From assembly GCA_963757185.1 (NCBI GenBank), contig CAVWQI010000007.1, forward strand, positions 1 to 64,000: a stretch of 64,000 bases of DNA, read 5' to 3'. A program made the position numbers and the translations under genes. Origin of the DNA: JAQBQB01 sp963757185. GTDB lineage: Bacteria > Gemmatimonadota > Gemmatimonadetes > Gemmatimonadales > Gemmatimonadaceae. The notes under the pieces are model-generated. The model did no database searches. It saw nothing but the letters and a program-made list of their open reading frames with translations, and was not told the DNA's origin. Shown piece by piece: positions 47,139 to 56,034 of this stretch (position 1 is the first letter of the stretch; every line of letters begins with the position of its first letter).

Positions 47139-48956
47139 CTACTCGTCGACAACCGACGAGAGGTCAACGGGCGGATAACCCATGTCGTGCTCGGACTCCA
47201 TCGGGATGATCTTCGACGGGGTCTCGGGGCGCGGCGGCTGGTCCTCCGGAATGTTCGTCACCGCGAGAACGATGCGGCGATGGATCGGATCGACCTCCAA
47301 CACGCGGAGCTCGAGCTTCATCGTCTCGTAGACGACGTCCGTCGGGCTGTTCACTGTCTTGCCCGTCGTTGTCAGCTGCGAGAGTGGAACGAAGCCCTCG
47401 ATGTCGTTGCCGATGTCGACGACGACGCCCTTGTCCATCAGGCGGACGACGGTGCCACCGAGCTCGGTGCCGACCGGATACGTCTCACCGATCTTGAGCC
47501 ACGGATCTTCCTCAGCCTGCTTGAGGCCAAGGCTGATGCGCTTATTCTCGGAATCGATGTTCAGGATCACGACGTCGACGGTGTCGCCCTTCTTCACGAC
47601 TTCCGACGGATGCTGCACGCGCTTGGTCCAGCTCATGTCGGAGATGTGAATCAGGCCGTCGATGCCCGGCTCGATTTCCACGAAAGCGCCGAAGCTCGTG
47701 AGGTTGCGGACTTTGCCCGAGATCCGCGTCCCAACGGGGTATTTGTACGGGAGCACCATCCACGGATCCTGCTCGGTCTGCTTCATGCCGAGCGAGATCT
47801 TCTCTTCGTTCGGATCGACCTTGAGCACGACCGCTTCGATCGACTCGCCGATCGAAACAAGCTTGGACGGATGCCGGACGTTGCGCGTCCAGCTCATCTC
47901 GCTGATGTGCACGAGACCTTCGATTCCGGGCTCCAGCTCGATAAAGGCGCCGTAGTTCGTGATGCTGACGACCTTCCCCGCGACGCGCGTGCCGACCGGA
48001 TACTTCTCGGCGACGTCCTTCCACGGATAGCTCTGGAGCTGCTTGAGTCCGAGGCTGATGCGCTCGCGCGTCCAGTCGATGTCCAGGACTTTGACTTCGA
48101 GCTCGGCGCCGATCGCCACCATCTCCGACGGATGCGAAATGCGGCCCCACGACATGTCGGTGATGTGGAGCAGGCCGTCGACGCCACCGAGGTCGATGAA
48201 CGCACCGAAGTCGGTGATGTTCTTGACGATGCCTTTGCGCACCTGGTCCTTCTCGAGCTCCTTCATCAGCTTCTCGCGCTTGCCCGCTCTCTCGTTCTCG
48301 AGGATCACACGGCGGGAAACGACAATGTTTCTTCGTCGCTTGTTGAGCTTGATGATCTTGAACTCGAACTTCTGGCCGAGCAGCTCGTCGATGTTCGGAA
48401 CGCGGCGGAGCGCGATCTGCGATCCCGGGAGGAACGCGTCGACGCCCATGAGGTCGACGACCACGCCGCCCTTGATCTTCTTGACCAGCGTGCCTTCCAC
48501 TGGCTGATCGGTCTCGTAGGCGATGCGGATCTTCTCCCACACCCGCATGAAGTCCGCTTTCTTCTTCGAAAGGACGACCGAGCCTTCCTGGTCCTCGAGG
48601 TGCTCGAGGAGCACTTCGACTTCGTCGCCTGGCTTGAGGTCCGGGTGGTCCTTGAATTCTTCGAGCGGAACGCTGCCTTCGGATTTGAAGCCGATGTCGA
48701 GGACGACCATGTTGTCGCGAATCTCGAGCACTTTGCTCTTCACGATCTCGCCCTCGTCGATCGACGCGAGCGTACCGTTGTAGAGCTCCATCATTTTCTC
48801 GTATTCGGACGACGAGTATTCGTCTTCGTCGTACAGCTCGGGACGGCGGTTGACGAGCGGGCGCAGTTGCGCGCGCTGCGCGTCCCGTTTTTCACGGTCG
48901 GTCACAGAGGAGCCGGCACGGCCGGCGCTAGGGTTACGGGTTTCGATCTCGGGCAT
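47139..48956 (-). CDS. rpsA: 30S ribosomal protein S1
   Basis: 605-residue RNA-binding protein with six S1 repeats starting about residues 68, 155, 235, 320, 405 and 490. Typical repeat phrases are GLLHITDMSWGRISHPSEM, GLVHISEMSWTRNVRHPSK and GLIHISDMSWTKRVQHPSE; the first two repeats are more divergent and the last ends GFVPLSQL. The N-terminal 60 residues are charged with an acidic patch (ELYDEDEYSSSEYE). S1 recruits mRNAs to the ribosome. cmk-rpsA neighbours are conserved; here a promoter lies between them. Confidence 0.96.
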   Translation of the reverse strand: MPEIETRNPSAGRAGSSVTDREKRDAQRAQLRPLVNRRPELYDEDEYSSSEYEKMMELYNGTLASIDEGEIVKSKVLEIRDNMVVLDIGFKSEGSVPLEEFKDHPDLKPGDEVEVLLEHLEDQEGSVVLSKKKADFMRVWEKIRIAYETDQPVEGTLVKKIKGGVVVDLMGVDAFLPGSQIALRRVPNIDELLGQKFEFKIIKLNKRRRNIVVSRRVILENERAGKREKLMKELEKDQVRKGIVKNITDFGAFIDLGGVDGLLHITDMSWGRISHPSEMVAIGAELEVKVLDIDWTRERISLGLKQLQSYPWKDVAEKYPVGTRVAGKVVSITNYGAFIELEPGIEGLVHISEMSWTRNVRHPSKLVSIGESIEAVVLKVDPNEEKISLGMKQTEQDPWMVLPYKYPVGTRISGKVRNLTSFGAFVEIEPGIDGLIHISDMSWTKRVQHPSEVVKKGDTVDVVILNIDSENKRISLGLKQAEEDPWLKIGETYPVGTELGGTVVRLMDKGVVVDIGNDIEGFVPLSQLTTTGKTVNSPTDVVYETMKLELRVLEVDPIHRRIVLAVTNIPEDQPPRPETPSKIIPMESEHDMGYPPVDLSSVVDE

Positions 48957-49085
48957 ACGGAAAGCGTGGTCTCCTGAGACGTCCGCGGATTGTTCGCTCG
49001 CCGCGACGAGGTTGGGGTGGACGAATGTATCGATGACACGGACGGGTCATCGCGCGACCGCCGAGGCGGAAGCCGCGAACCAGAA

Positions 49086-49114
49086 ATGATACTCTCCCAA
49101 CCGTCTCACGTCAA
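49086..49114 (-). promoter_or_regulatory. Predicted promoter of rpsA
   Basis: On the minus strand TTGACG (49114-49109), a 17-nt spacer and TATCAT (49091-49086), 28 nt after the cmk stop and about 130 nt before the rpsA ATG. Strong match to sigma-70 consensus. The leader may carry S1 autoregulatory sites, not identified. Confidence 0.65.
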
Positions 49115-49141
49115 CGCCAGAAGCTGGCCTCGATCAGCGAC

Positions 49142-49861
49142 TTAGCTCACACTTCCGAGAGAGGTTGGAGGCGTCGGCCGGGCTCGGCGCTGGACGGCAG
49201 CGTGGGCCAGCGCGACGATCCGATCGACCTGATCTTCCTGCGTCAAATAGGTCGTATCGATGAGCACGGCGTCCGCGGCCCGGACCGACTGCGTCGCATC
49301 GAGCGCGTCGCGCTGCGCGATCCGGTGGGTCTCGGCGGCGATCTCCTCATCGCTTGGGCCGTGGCCGAGCCGCTGCACGAGTCGCCGGCGCGCGCGCTCC
49401 CACGGGTCGGCGACCAGAAAGATCTTCAGGTCGGCGTTCGGGAAGACCACGGTCCCCATGTCCCTGCCGTCGACCACGACGTTGTGACCCGTCGCCGTCC
49501 GACGGACGAGCTCGTTCACCCACTCTCGCACCCGCTGCATTTGAGCCACCCGCGACACGTTCTGCGTCACGTGGGCATCTCGCAGCCGATCGTCGGCCGG
49601 CGTTCCCGCGATGACAACGGCGAAGGTCTCACCCAACGGCGCGAACTCGACGGCGCGGGCGGCGAGCAGGACGTCGTCCTCGGTCCAGTTTGCCGGCTCG
49701 CCCGGACCGGCGAGCCGCGCCGCGGTCGCCGCCCGATACAGAGCGCCGGAATCGACGTGGCGATAGCCGAGCCGGCGCGCGACCCACTGCGCCGTCGACG
49801 ACTTGCCGGACGCGGCCGGACCGTCGATGGCAATGACGAACGGAACCGGTCCGTCGGTCAT
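49142..49861 (-). CDS. cmk: Cytidylate kinase
   Basis: 239-residue (d)CMP kinase. P-loop AIDGPAASGKSSTAQWVARR, YRHVDSGALYRA, VVVDGRDMGTVVFPNADLKIFL, and a lid region ARRRLVQRLGHG. The ATG at 49861 overlaps aroA's stop (ATGA). aroA-cmk-rpsA is a common order. Confidence 0.95.
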   Translation of the reverse strand: MTDGPVPFVIAIDGPAASGKSSTAQWVARRLGYRHVDSGALYRAATAARLAGPGEPANWTEDDVLLAARAVEFAPLGETFAVVIAGTPADDRLRDAHVTQNVSRVAQMQRVREWVNELVRRTATGHNVVVDGRDMGTVVFPNADLKIFLVADPWERARRRLVQRLGHGPSDEEIAAETHRIAQRDALDATQSVRAADAVLIDTTYLTQEDQVDRIVALAHAAVQRRARPTPPTSLGSVS

Positions 49862-51114
49862 CGCGTGACGCTCGCGAGGTCGTTCCAGAAGTTCGGATAG
49901 GACACGATGACGCAATCGCGGTCGTCGATCTCGATCGAGTTTCCCGCCGCGGCACCAAGGATACCGAAGGCCATCGCAAGCCGGTGGTCGCCGTGCGTCG
50001 TGATTCTCCCGCGCAAGGCCGGCGACGGGCCGCGAATCTTCATCCCGTCCGGAAGTTCTTCGGCGTCGGCGCCGATCGCGCGCAAATTCGCGACGACCGC
50101 GGCGATCCGGTCGCTCTCCTTCACGCGCAGCTCGTTCGCGCCGGTGATCGTCGTCTCGCCCGCCGCGCGCGTCGCGAGACACGCGAGCAACGGTAATTCG
50201 TCCACCATCGCAGGGACGTTCGGCCGGGTGATCGTCGCTGGGCGAAGCACGCCGGGCGCCACGATGACGTCGGCGACAGGCTCGCCACCCTCGAGGCGCG
50301 CATCCACCTGCGTCACGACCGCGCCCATGAGCTCGAGCTGCTCGAGGAATCCGATGCGCGTTTCGTTGACGCACACGTTCTCGAGACGGAGCGAGCCACC
50401 GTCCGAGATCGCCGCCAACCCGGCGAAGAACGCCGCCGAGGAGGGATCGCCCGGCACCACGACGTCGAGCGGTTCAACGTAGGCGAGCTCGTCGATCCGC
50501 ACGCCTGTGTCGTGAATGACGACCGGCGCGCCGCGGGCGATGAGCATTCGCTCGGTGTGGTCGCGCGTCGCCTGGGGCTCGATCACCTCGGCGCCAACTC
50601 CGGCGGCGAGAGCGGCGAGGAGGATCGCGCTCTTGACCTGCGCGCTGGCGACCTCGCTCTGCCAGATCACGTCGTGCAGGTCGCTGCCCCAGATCGTCAT
50701 CGGCAAGCCGCCGCTGTCCGGCAGACGGATACGCGCTCCCATCGCCTCGAGCGGCCGGGCGACGCGTCCCATCGGACGCCGGCTGAGGCTTGCGTCGCCC
50801 ATGAACGTGGCCTCGATCGGTCGCCCCGCCACGACGCCGGCCATGAGGCGCGTCGTCGTTCCGCTGTTACCGCAGTCGAGCGGCGACGACGGTGTTGAAA
50901 GCGAACCAACCCCCCGCCCTGTGATCACGAAATCCGGCGACAGCTCTGGGATCTTCGCGCCGAGCGCGCGCAGCACGCCGGCCGTCGAGTGGACGTCGGC
51001 CGACTCGAGGATTCCCGTCACGCGCGATTCGCCCTTCGCCAACGCGCTCAAGATGAGCGCGCGGTGCGAGATCGACTTGTCCCCCGGAACGCGCAGCATG
51101 CCTGAGACGTTCAT
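49858..51114 (-). CDS. aroA: 3-phosphoshikimate 1-carboxyvinyltransferase (EPSP synthase)
   Basis: 418-residue shikimate-pathway enzyme joining PEP and shikimate-3-phosphate. VPGDKSISHRALILSALA, LDCGNSGTTTRLMAGVVAG, GDASLSRRPMGRV, QVKSAILLAAL, VPGDPSSAAFFAG, ELRVKESDRIAA and THGDHRLAMAFG are all present. The ATG at 51114 is preferred to a GTG at 51123 because it gives the ATGA overlap with dapD that is usual in this operon. An aromatic gene placed in the lysine operon is notable. Confidence 0.96.
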   Translation of the reverse strand: MNVSGMLRVPGDKSISHRALILSALAKGESRVTGILESADVHSTAGVLRALGAKIPELSPDFVITGRGVGSLSTPSSPLDCGNSGTTTRLMAGVVAGRPIEATFMGDASLSRRPMGRVARPLEAMGARIRLPDSGGLPMTIWGSDLHDVIWQSEVASAQVKSAILLAALAAGVGAEVIEPQATRDHTERMLIARGAPVVIHDTGVRIDELAYVEPLDVVVPGDPSSAAFFAGLAAISDGGSLRLENVCVNETRIGFLEQLELMGAVVTQVDARLEGGEPVADVIVAPGVLRPATITRPNVPAMVDELPLLACLATRAAGETTITGANELRVKESDRIAAVVANLRAIGADAEELPDGMKIRGPSPALRGRITTHGDHRLAMAFGILGAAAGNSIEIDDRDCVIVSYPNFWNDLASVTR

Positions 51115-51953
51115 CGCAGCCACGCCTCGAGTGTTGTCGCGAGATCAGTCTTCTCGTCTCGGTACTTCACGATGACCGGTGCCTGGAGCGACAGCCGATG
51201 CTCGGCGCCCCACCCGCCCGTCACGGCTCGAGCGCCGGGAACGACGACGGCAGCTTCGGGGATCTCCAGCGGCTTGTCGGCGCTGCCGCGATATACGGTC
51301 TCCCTGGCGAGGTCGAAGACAGGAGTACCTCGAGTGAGCACGACGCCCGCGGCGAGCACCGCGCGCGATCGCACGATGGTCCCCTCGTAGACGCCGCAAT
51401 TTCCGCCGACGAGCACGTCGTCTTCGATCACGACCGGCGCGGCGTTCACCGGCTCGAGCACGCCGCCGATCTGCGCCGCGGCGCTTACGTGGACGCGCTT
51501 GCCGATTTGGGCGCACGACCCGATCAACGCGTGCGAATCCACCATCGTGCCGGTGTCGACGTACGCGCCGACGTTCACGTACATCGGCGGCATGCACACG
51601 ACCCCTGGCGCGACGTACGCGCCACGGCGGATCGACGAACCGCCCGGCACGACGCGCACGTTCTGCTCCACGTCGAAACGGCGAATCGGATATGTGTCCT
51701 TGTCGACGAACGACAGTTCGCCGTCGTATGCCTTGAGCCGCCCGTATCGAAACCCGAGCAGGATCCCTCGTTTGACCCACGCGTTTGCCCGCCACGCGTT
51801 ATCCTCGCCCTTGGTGGCCGAGCGCACAGTGCCGGCTTCCAGCGCCGCGAGAAGCGACTCGATCGCGTCGCCCGCACTCGTCGGCAGCGCGGTGCCCTCG
51901 GCCGTCGCGGCGAGTGTCTCGATGTCGTCCTGCAGCGCCTGGAGGTCCTTCAC
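51111..51953 (-). CDS. dapD: Tetrahydrodipicolinate N-succinyltransferase
   Basis: 280-residue trimeric transferase of the succinylase lysine branch. Left-handed beta-helix hexapeptide repeats run from about residue 105 to 215: VAPGVVCMPPMYVNVGAYV, MVDSHALIGSCAQIGKRVHV, QIGGVLEPVNAAPVVIEDDV, LVGGNCGVYEGTIV. The N-terminal helical domain and the AWVKRGILLGFR stretch match DapD. GTG start at 51953 overlaps dapA (GTGA). Confidence 0.93.
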   Translation of the reverse strand: MKDLQALQDDIETLAATAEGTALPTSAGDAIESLLAALEAGTVRSATKGEDNAWRANAWVKRGILLGFRYGRLKAYDGELSFVDKDTYPIRRFDVEQNVRVVPGGSSIRRGAYVAPGVVCMPPMYVNVGAYVDTGTMVDSHALIGSCAQIGKRVHVSAAAQIGGVLEPVNAAPVVIEDDVLVGGNCGVYEGTIVRSRAVLAAGVVLTRGTPVFDLARETVYRGSADKPLEIPEAAVVVPGARAVTGGWGAEHRLSLQAPVIVKYRDEKTDLATTLEAWLR

Positions 51954-52852
51954 GATGCCAGCTCGGCTCCGGCGGCCGACAACGCCGCGCGTACCGTTTC
52001 ACCGTGTGCTTCGGAAAGCGGCACGAGCGGCGACCGCAGCACGTTCTTGAGCTTCCCCATGCACGCGAGCGCCGCCTTCACCGGAATCGGATTCGATTCG
52101 ACGAATGCCGCTCGCATCCACGGAAGAAGGGTCATGTGAATCTTGCGAGCGCCGGCGTAGTCGCCGGCCATCATCCGGTTGCACAGCTCCGACATGAGCT
52201 TCGGCGTCGCGTTCGACACCACGGACACGATGCCGTCGCCGCCGAGCGCCATGACGGGAAGCGTGAGCTCGTCGTCGCCGGAGAGGACGGAGAACTCCGA
52301 GCCGCGCCCGCGAATGACGTCGGCTATCTGCGACAGCTGCCCCGACGCCTCTTTCGTGGCGACGACGCCGGGAATCCGCGCCAGCTCGAGGGTCGTTTTC
52401 GCCTCGATGTTGCTCGCCGTGCGGCCCGGAACGTTGTAGACGACGATCGGCATGTCGACCGCCGCGGCGATCGCCGCATAGTGCGCGACGATGCCCCGCT
52501 GAGGCGGCTTGTTGTACCACGGCGACGTGTGCAGCAGGTGCGTCGCGCCGCGGTCCGCGACTCGTTTGGACAGCTCGATCGCTTTCTGCGTGTCGTTGCT
52601 CGCCGCGCCGGCGACGATCGGCACCCGGCCGTTCGCCTGTCGCGCGACGATCTCGACCACACGGCAGTGCTCGTCGATCGTCATGGTCGCCGCTTCGCCC
52701 GTGCTTCCGCACGGCACGAGAAAGTGAATGCCCTCGGCGATCTGCCAATCCACGAGCGCGCGCAGCGCGTCCTCGTCGACTGTCGCGTCGTCGTTGAACG
52801 GAGTCACCAGCGCGGTGCCGCAACCCGTCAGTCGTGCTCTGTCCGCTGTCAT
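51950..52852 (-). CDS. dapA: 4-hydroxy-tetrahydrodipicolinate synthase
   Basis: 300-residue TIM-barrel aldolase condensing aspartate semialdehyde and pyruvate. CGTALVTPFNDDATVDE, PCGSTGEAATMTIDEH, GAASNDTQKAIELSKR, MPIVVYNVPGRTASNI with the conserved tyrosine, and Schiff-base lysine in GVVATKEASGQLSQ. SVVSNATPKLM follows. The ATG at 52852 overlaps dapB (ATGA); the longer frame runs into dapB. Confidence 0.96.
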   Translation of the reverse strand: MTADRARLTGCGTALVTPFNDDATVDEDALRALVDWQIAEGIHFLVPCGSTGEAATMTIDEHCRVVEIVARQANGRVPIVAGAASNDTQKAIELSKRVADRGATHLLHTSPWYNKPPQRGIVAHYAAIAAAVDMPIVVYNVPGRTASNIEAKTTLELARIPGVVATKEASGQLSQIADVIRGRGSEFSVLSGDDELTLPVMALGGDGIVSVVSNATPKLMSELCNRMMAGDYAGARKIHMTLLPWMRAAFVESNPIPVKAALACMGKLKNVLRSPLVPLSEAHGETVRAALSAAGAELAS

Positions 52853-53559
52853 TGAGAGTCCTCCGTCGCCGCTTTCGCGCTCGCGAGCACGTCGCGCATG
52901 GTGAACACGCCCTGCTTCCCGATGAGCCAGCCGGCGGCAAGGAGCGCGCCTTCGGCGAACACGCGGCGGTCGCGGGCTGTGTGCGTCAACCGAATCTGCT
53001 CGAACGGCGCGTCGAAAATGAACTCGTGTATGCCGGGCACGGACCCCGTCCGCACGCTCGTAATCGGGATCGCCTGCCCCCAAGCTCGTCCGGCGGCGGC
53101 CGCGAGCGTCTGCGCGGTTCCCGAAGGCGCGTCCTTCTTCGCGGCGTGATGCGTCTCGATCTCGTGTACGTCGAACCCGGTTGCCGCGCGGAGCGCGCGA
53201 GCAGCTTCGGCGACGATCTGCTCGAAGGCGTTCACGCCGAGCGAAAAATTCGCGGCGGTGAGAAGAGCACCGTGCCGCTCCTCCACTAGTCGGCGCACTT
53301 CTTCGAATCCGTCGTACCATCCGGTCGTGCCGACCACGACCGGGCAGCCGAATTCGACGAGCGTCCGAATGTTCGCGGGCGCCGCGGCCGGCACGGAGAA
53401 CTCGACGGCGACGTCCGCCCCGCCAAGAACGGCGCGACTCGGCGTCTTCATGTCGCCGTCACCGAGCGTCGCGACCACGGACCAACCACGGTCCGGCGCG
53501 AGCTCGGCGATGGCGCGCCCCATTTTTCCCATGCCGACGACAGCAAGCTTGCGCGTCAC
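52849..53559 (-). CDS. dapB: 4-hydroxy-tetrahydrodipicolinate reductase
   Basis: 236-residue NAD(P)H enzyme. N-terminal Rossmann loop VVGMGKMGRAIAELA (a short GxGxMG form), VEFSVPAAAPANIR, VVGTTGWYD, and the active-site segment HEIETHHAAKKDAPSGTAQT. Somewhat shorter than the 270-residue E. coli protein. GTG start at 53559 overlaps lysC (GTGA). Confidence 0.94.
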   Translation of the reverse strand: MTRKLAVVGMGKMGRAIAELAPDRGWSVVATLGDGDMKTPSRAVLGGADVAVEFSVPAAAPANIRTLVEFGCPVVVGTTGWYDGFEEVRRLVEERHGALLTAANFSLGVNAFEQIVAEAARALRAATGFDVHEIETHHAAKKDAPSGTAQTLAAAAGRAWGQAIPITSVRTGSVPGIHEFIFDAPFEQIRLTHTARDRRVFAEGALLAAGWLIGKQGVFTMRDVLASAKAATEDSQ

Positions 53560-54941
53560 GCCGCCCCCCTGGCCGTCTCCGCCGTCTCCGCCGTTTCAAA
53601 GAACGCCGCGTGCAGGCGCTGCATGGCGGGCGTCACCTGCTCGTCGTCGACGACCATCGTCAGGTTGATCCGGCTCGCGCTGAGCGACAGCATGTGCACG
53701 CGCACGTCGCCGATCGCGTCGAGCGCGCGCGCCATCGCGTGCCCGCCCTCGGCGATCGCACCGCCGACTACCGCGACGATGCCGCGATTGCGCTCGATGG
53801 CCACGTCTCCCAGCGATCGGAGGTCGGAAACGATCGAATCGAGTCGCGAAGCGTCGTCCACCGTCAACGACACAGACACTTCCGACGTCGCGACGACGTC
53901 CACCGAGGTCTTGTGCCGCTCGAACGTCGCAAAGATCGACCGCAGAAATCCCTCCGTGAGCAGCATGCGCGGCGAACCGACGCGCACGAGGGTCACGCCC
54001 GCTTTACCCGCGATCGCGCTGACCGATCGTTGGGGCGCGTCGAAGGTGATCTTGGTGCCGTGTCCCTGCGGCTTCATCGAGTTGAGAACGTAAACCGGAA
54101 TACCGAGTCGAACGGCGGGCGCAATCGTGTTTGGATGGAGCACCTTCGCGCCGAACGACGCCAGTTCCGACGCCTCTGTGAACGCAATCTGGTCGATCAG
54201 CCGCGCCGATGGAACGACGCGCGGGTCGGCGGTGAGCATTCCGTCCACGTCGGTCCAGATCTCGATCGCGTCGGCCCGGACGGCGGCGCCGATGAGCGAC
54301 GCGCTGTAGTCGCTGCCGCCGCGTCCGAGCGTCGTGATGATTCGCGTTCCCTCCGAAGCGCCGATGAAACCGCCGAGCACCGGAACCTGTCCGTCGCGCA
54401 ACAGCGGGAGGATGAGGCGGCGGCACGAGTCCGCGATCGCGTCGCGCTGCGGCTCGGCGCGCGTGAAGGCGTCGTCGGTGATCATGACGTCGCACGCGTC
54501 GACGTGAACCGCGGGCACGCCGAGTCGCCGAAAGGCGGCGACGCAAAGCAGCGACGACATCCGCTCGCCGAACGACGCGATTGCGTCGAGGCTGCGCGGC
54601 GTGACGTCACCCAAAGTCGACAGCGCCTCGGCGAGGTGCGCGAGCTCGTCGACCATCGCGCTCAACTCCTCGCACGTCTCGACCGCCTCGCCTCCCTCGC
54701 CGAGCAGCCGTTCGGCTTCGCTCAGGTGTCGGTCGCGAAGCCCCTCGAGCGAGGCGAGCGCGCCGAGCAGATGTCCCCGCGCCGCCTGTTCGGCGAGCGC
54801 GAGCAGCGAGTTCGTCACGCCGCCGAGCGCTGAGACGACGACGATCGGTTCGCGATCGAGCCGCGTGCTGACGATGCTCGAGGTCCGCCGAACGGCGTCC
54901 GCGTCGGCGACCGACGTTCCGCCGAACTTGAGGACGATCAC
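53556..54941 (-). CDS. lysC: Aspartate kinase
   Basis: 461 residues; phosphorylates aspartate, entry to Lys/Met/Thr synthesis. Kinase domain starts IVLKFGGTSVADADAV, with SFGERMSSLLCVAAFRRLG, FIGASEGTRIITTLGRGGSDYSAS and EIWTDVDGMLTADPRVV. C-terminal ACT domains include TSVDVVATSEVSVSLTVDD (about 345-365) and VVGGAIAEGG, giving probable lysine feedback control. GTG start at 54941 overlaps the asd stop. The longer open frame upstream belongs to the broken asd gene region. Confidence 0.95.
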   Translation of the reverse strand: MIVLKFGGTSVADADAVRRTSSIVSTRLDREPIVVVSALGGVTNSLLALAEQAARGHLLGALASLEGLRDRHLSEAERLLGEGGEAVETCEELSAMVDELAHLAEALSTLGDVTPRSLDAIASFGERMSSLLCVAAFRRLGVPAVHVDACDVMITDDAFTRAEPQRDAIADSCRRLILPLLRDGQVPVLGGFIGASEGTRIITTLGRGGSDYSASLIGAAVRADAIEIWTDVDGMLTADPRVVPSARLIDQIAFTEASELASFGAKVLHPNTIAPAVRLGIPVYVLNSMKPQGHGTKITFDAPQRSVSAIAGKAGVTLVRVGSPRMLLTEGFLRSIFATFERHKTSVDVVATSEVSVSLTVDDASRLDSIVSDLRSLGDVAIERNRGIVAVVGGAIAEGGHAMARALDAIGDVRVHMLSLSASRINLTMVVDDEQVTPAMQRLHAAFFETAETAETARGAA

Positions 54942-56034
54942 GAGCCGCCGAGCAGCCCGCAGCGCACCATCAACTCGGCGTTCAGCACCGACGCGCCGGC
55001 CGCGCCGCGAATCACGTTGTGCCCCATCGCCACGAGCTTCACGTCGAAAACCGGGTCGGGGCGCACTCGCCCCACGATCACCGTCATTCCGCCGCCCGCG
55101 TCCACCTGCCGCCGCGGCTGCGGGCGGTCCGGCTGGTCCGTGAGACGACCGGTCGCTCGGGCGCACTCGGCAGATTTCTGGCGTCGTCGGCGCCGCGCCA
55201 TTCGGCGATAGCGCTCGACACCTCGTCCGCCGGCACGTGCTTCTTGAGCGCGAGCGAAATACAAACGGTATGGCCGTGCTCCACCGGAACCCGATTCGCG
55301 TGCGCGCTGACGGCGAACGCCGCGCTCTCGATCGACGATGACTTCACAGCGCCGAGGAACTTGCGCACCTCGGCTTCGATCTTGGGCTCTTCGTCGGCGA
55401 TGTACGGAATCACGTTCCCGATGATGTCGAGCGAGGGAACGCCGGGATACCCCGCCCCGGAGACGGCCTGCATCGTCGTGACGATCATGCGCTCGATGCC
55501 GAACGCCTGATGGATCGGCGCTATTGGAAGCGTCGTGACGATCGCCGAGCAGTTTCCGTTCGCGACGATCGCGCCGGGCCAGCCGCGATTCTTCCTCTGC
55601 GCCTCGATCACGCCGAGGTGATCCGGATTGACCTCGGCGATGACGAGGGGCACGTCCGGGTCCATCCGATAGTTCTTGGCGTTCGTCAGGACTGTTCGTC
55701 CGGCGCGCGCGAACGCGGGCTCCGCGTCACCCGCCGCGGCAGAATCGAGCGCCGAGAAGACGATGTCCGCGTCGACGCGATCCGGATCGCACGGCTGGAC
55801 GGTCATGTCGGCGACGAACGGCGGCATGTCGCCGGCGCCCACCCACCGCGCGGCCTCGCGATACGGCTTGCCCGCCGAACGCTCCGACGCGGCGAGCGAA
55901 ACGATCTCGAACCAGGGATGCCCGACGAGCAGCCGAATGAACGCCTGCCCGACGGCGCCCGTTGCGCCGAGGATCGCGACGCGTCGCCGGCTGCCGGGGC
56001 TGGGTGACGGGGGGTTCGAGGGCACGAGGATCAC
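54938..56034 (-). pseudogene. asd: Aspartate-semialdehyde dehydrogenase with one frameshift
   Basis: Converts aspartyl phosphate to semialdehyde. From the GTG at 56034: VAILGATGAVGQAFIRLL (NADP loop), VANGNCSAIVTTLPIAP with the catalytic cysteine, VTTMQAVSGAGYPGVPSLD, SAHANRVPVEHGHTVCISL. After PSAPERPVV the frame is lost near 55144 and stops at 55084; the other frame carries the proper C-terminus RQVDAGGGMTVIVGRVR and VKLVAMGHNVIRGAAGASVL, ending at 54938. One missing base restores a roughly 365-residue protein. As the gene is needed for DAP and lysine, a sequencing slip is more likely than loss. GTGA overlaps with neighbours on both sides. Confidence 0.9.

Noticed and set aside
45861..48977. 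1038-codon open frame on the plus strand over rpsA and the nitroreductase gene
   Set aside because: It is a shadow of minus-strand genes in high-GC DNA; its composition is Arg/Asp/His-rich with no family motif, while the opposite strand carries clear S1 repeats.
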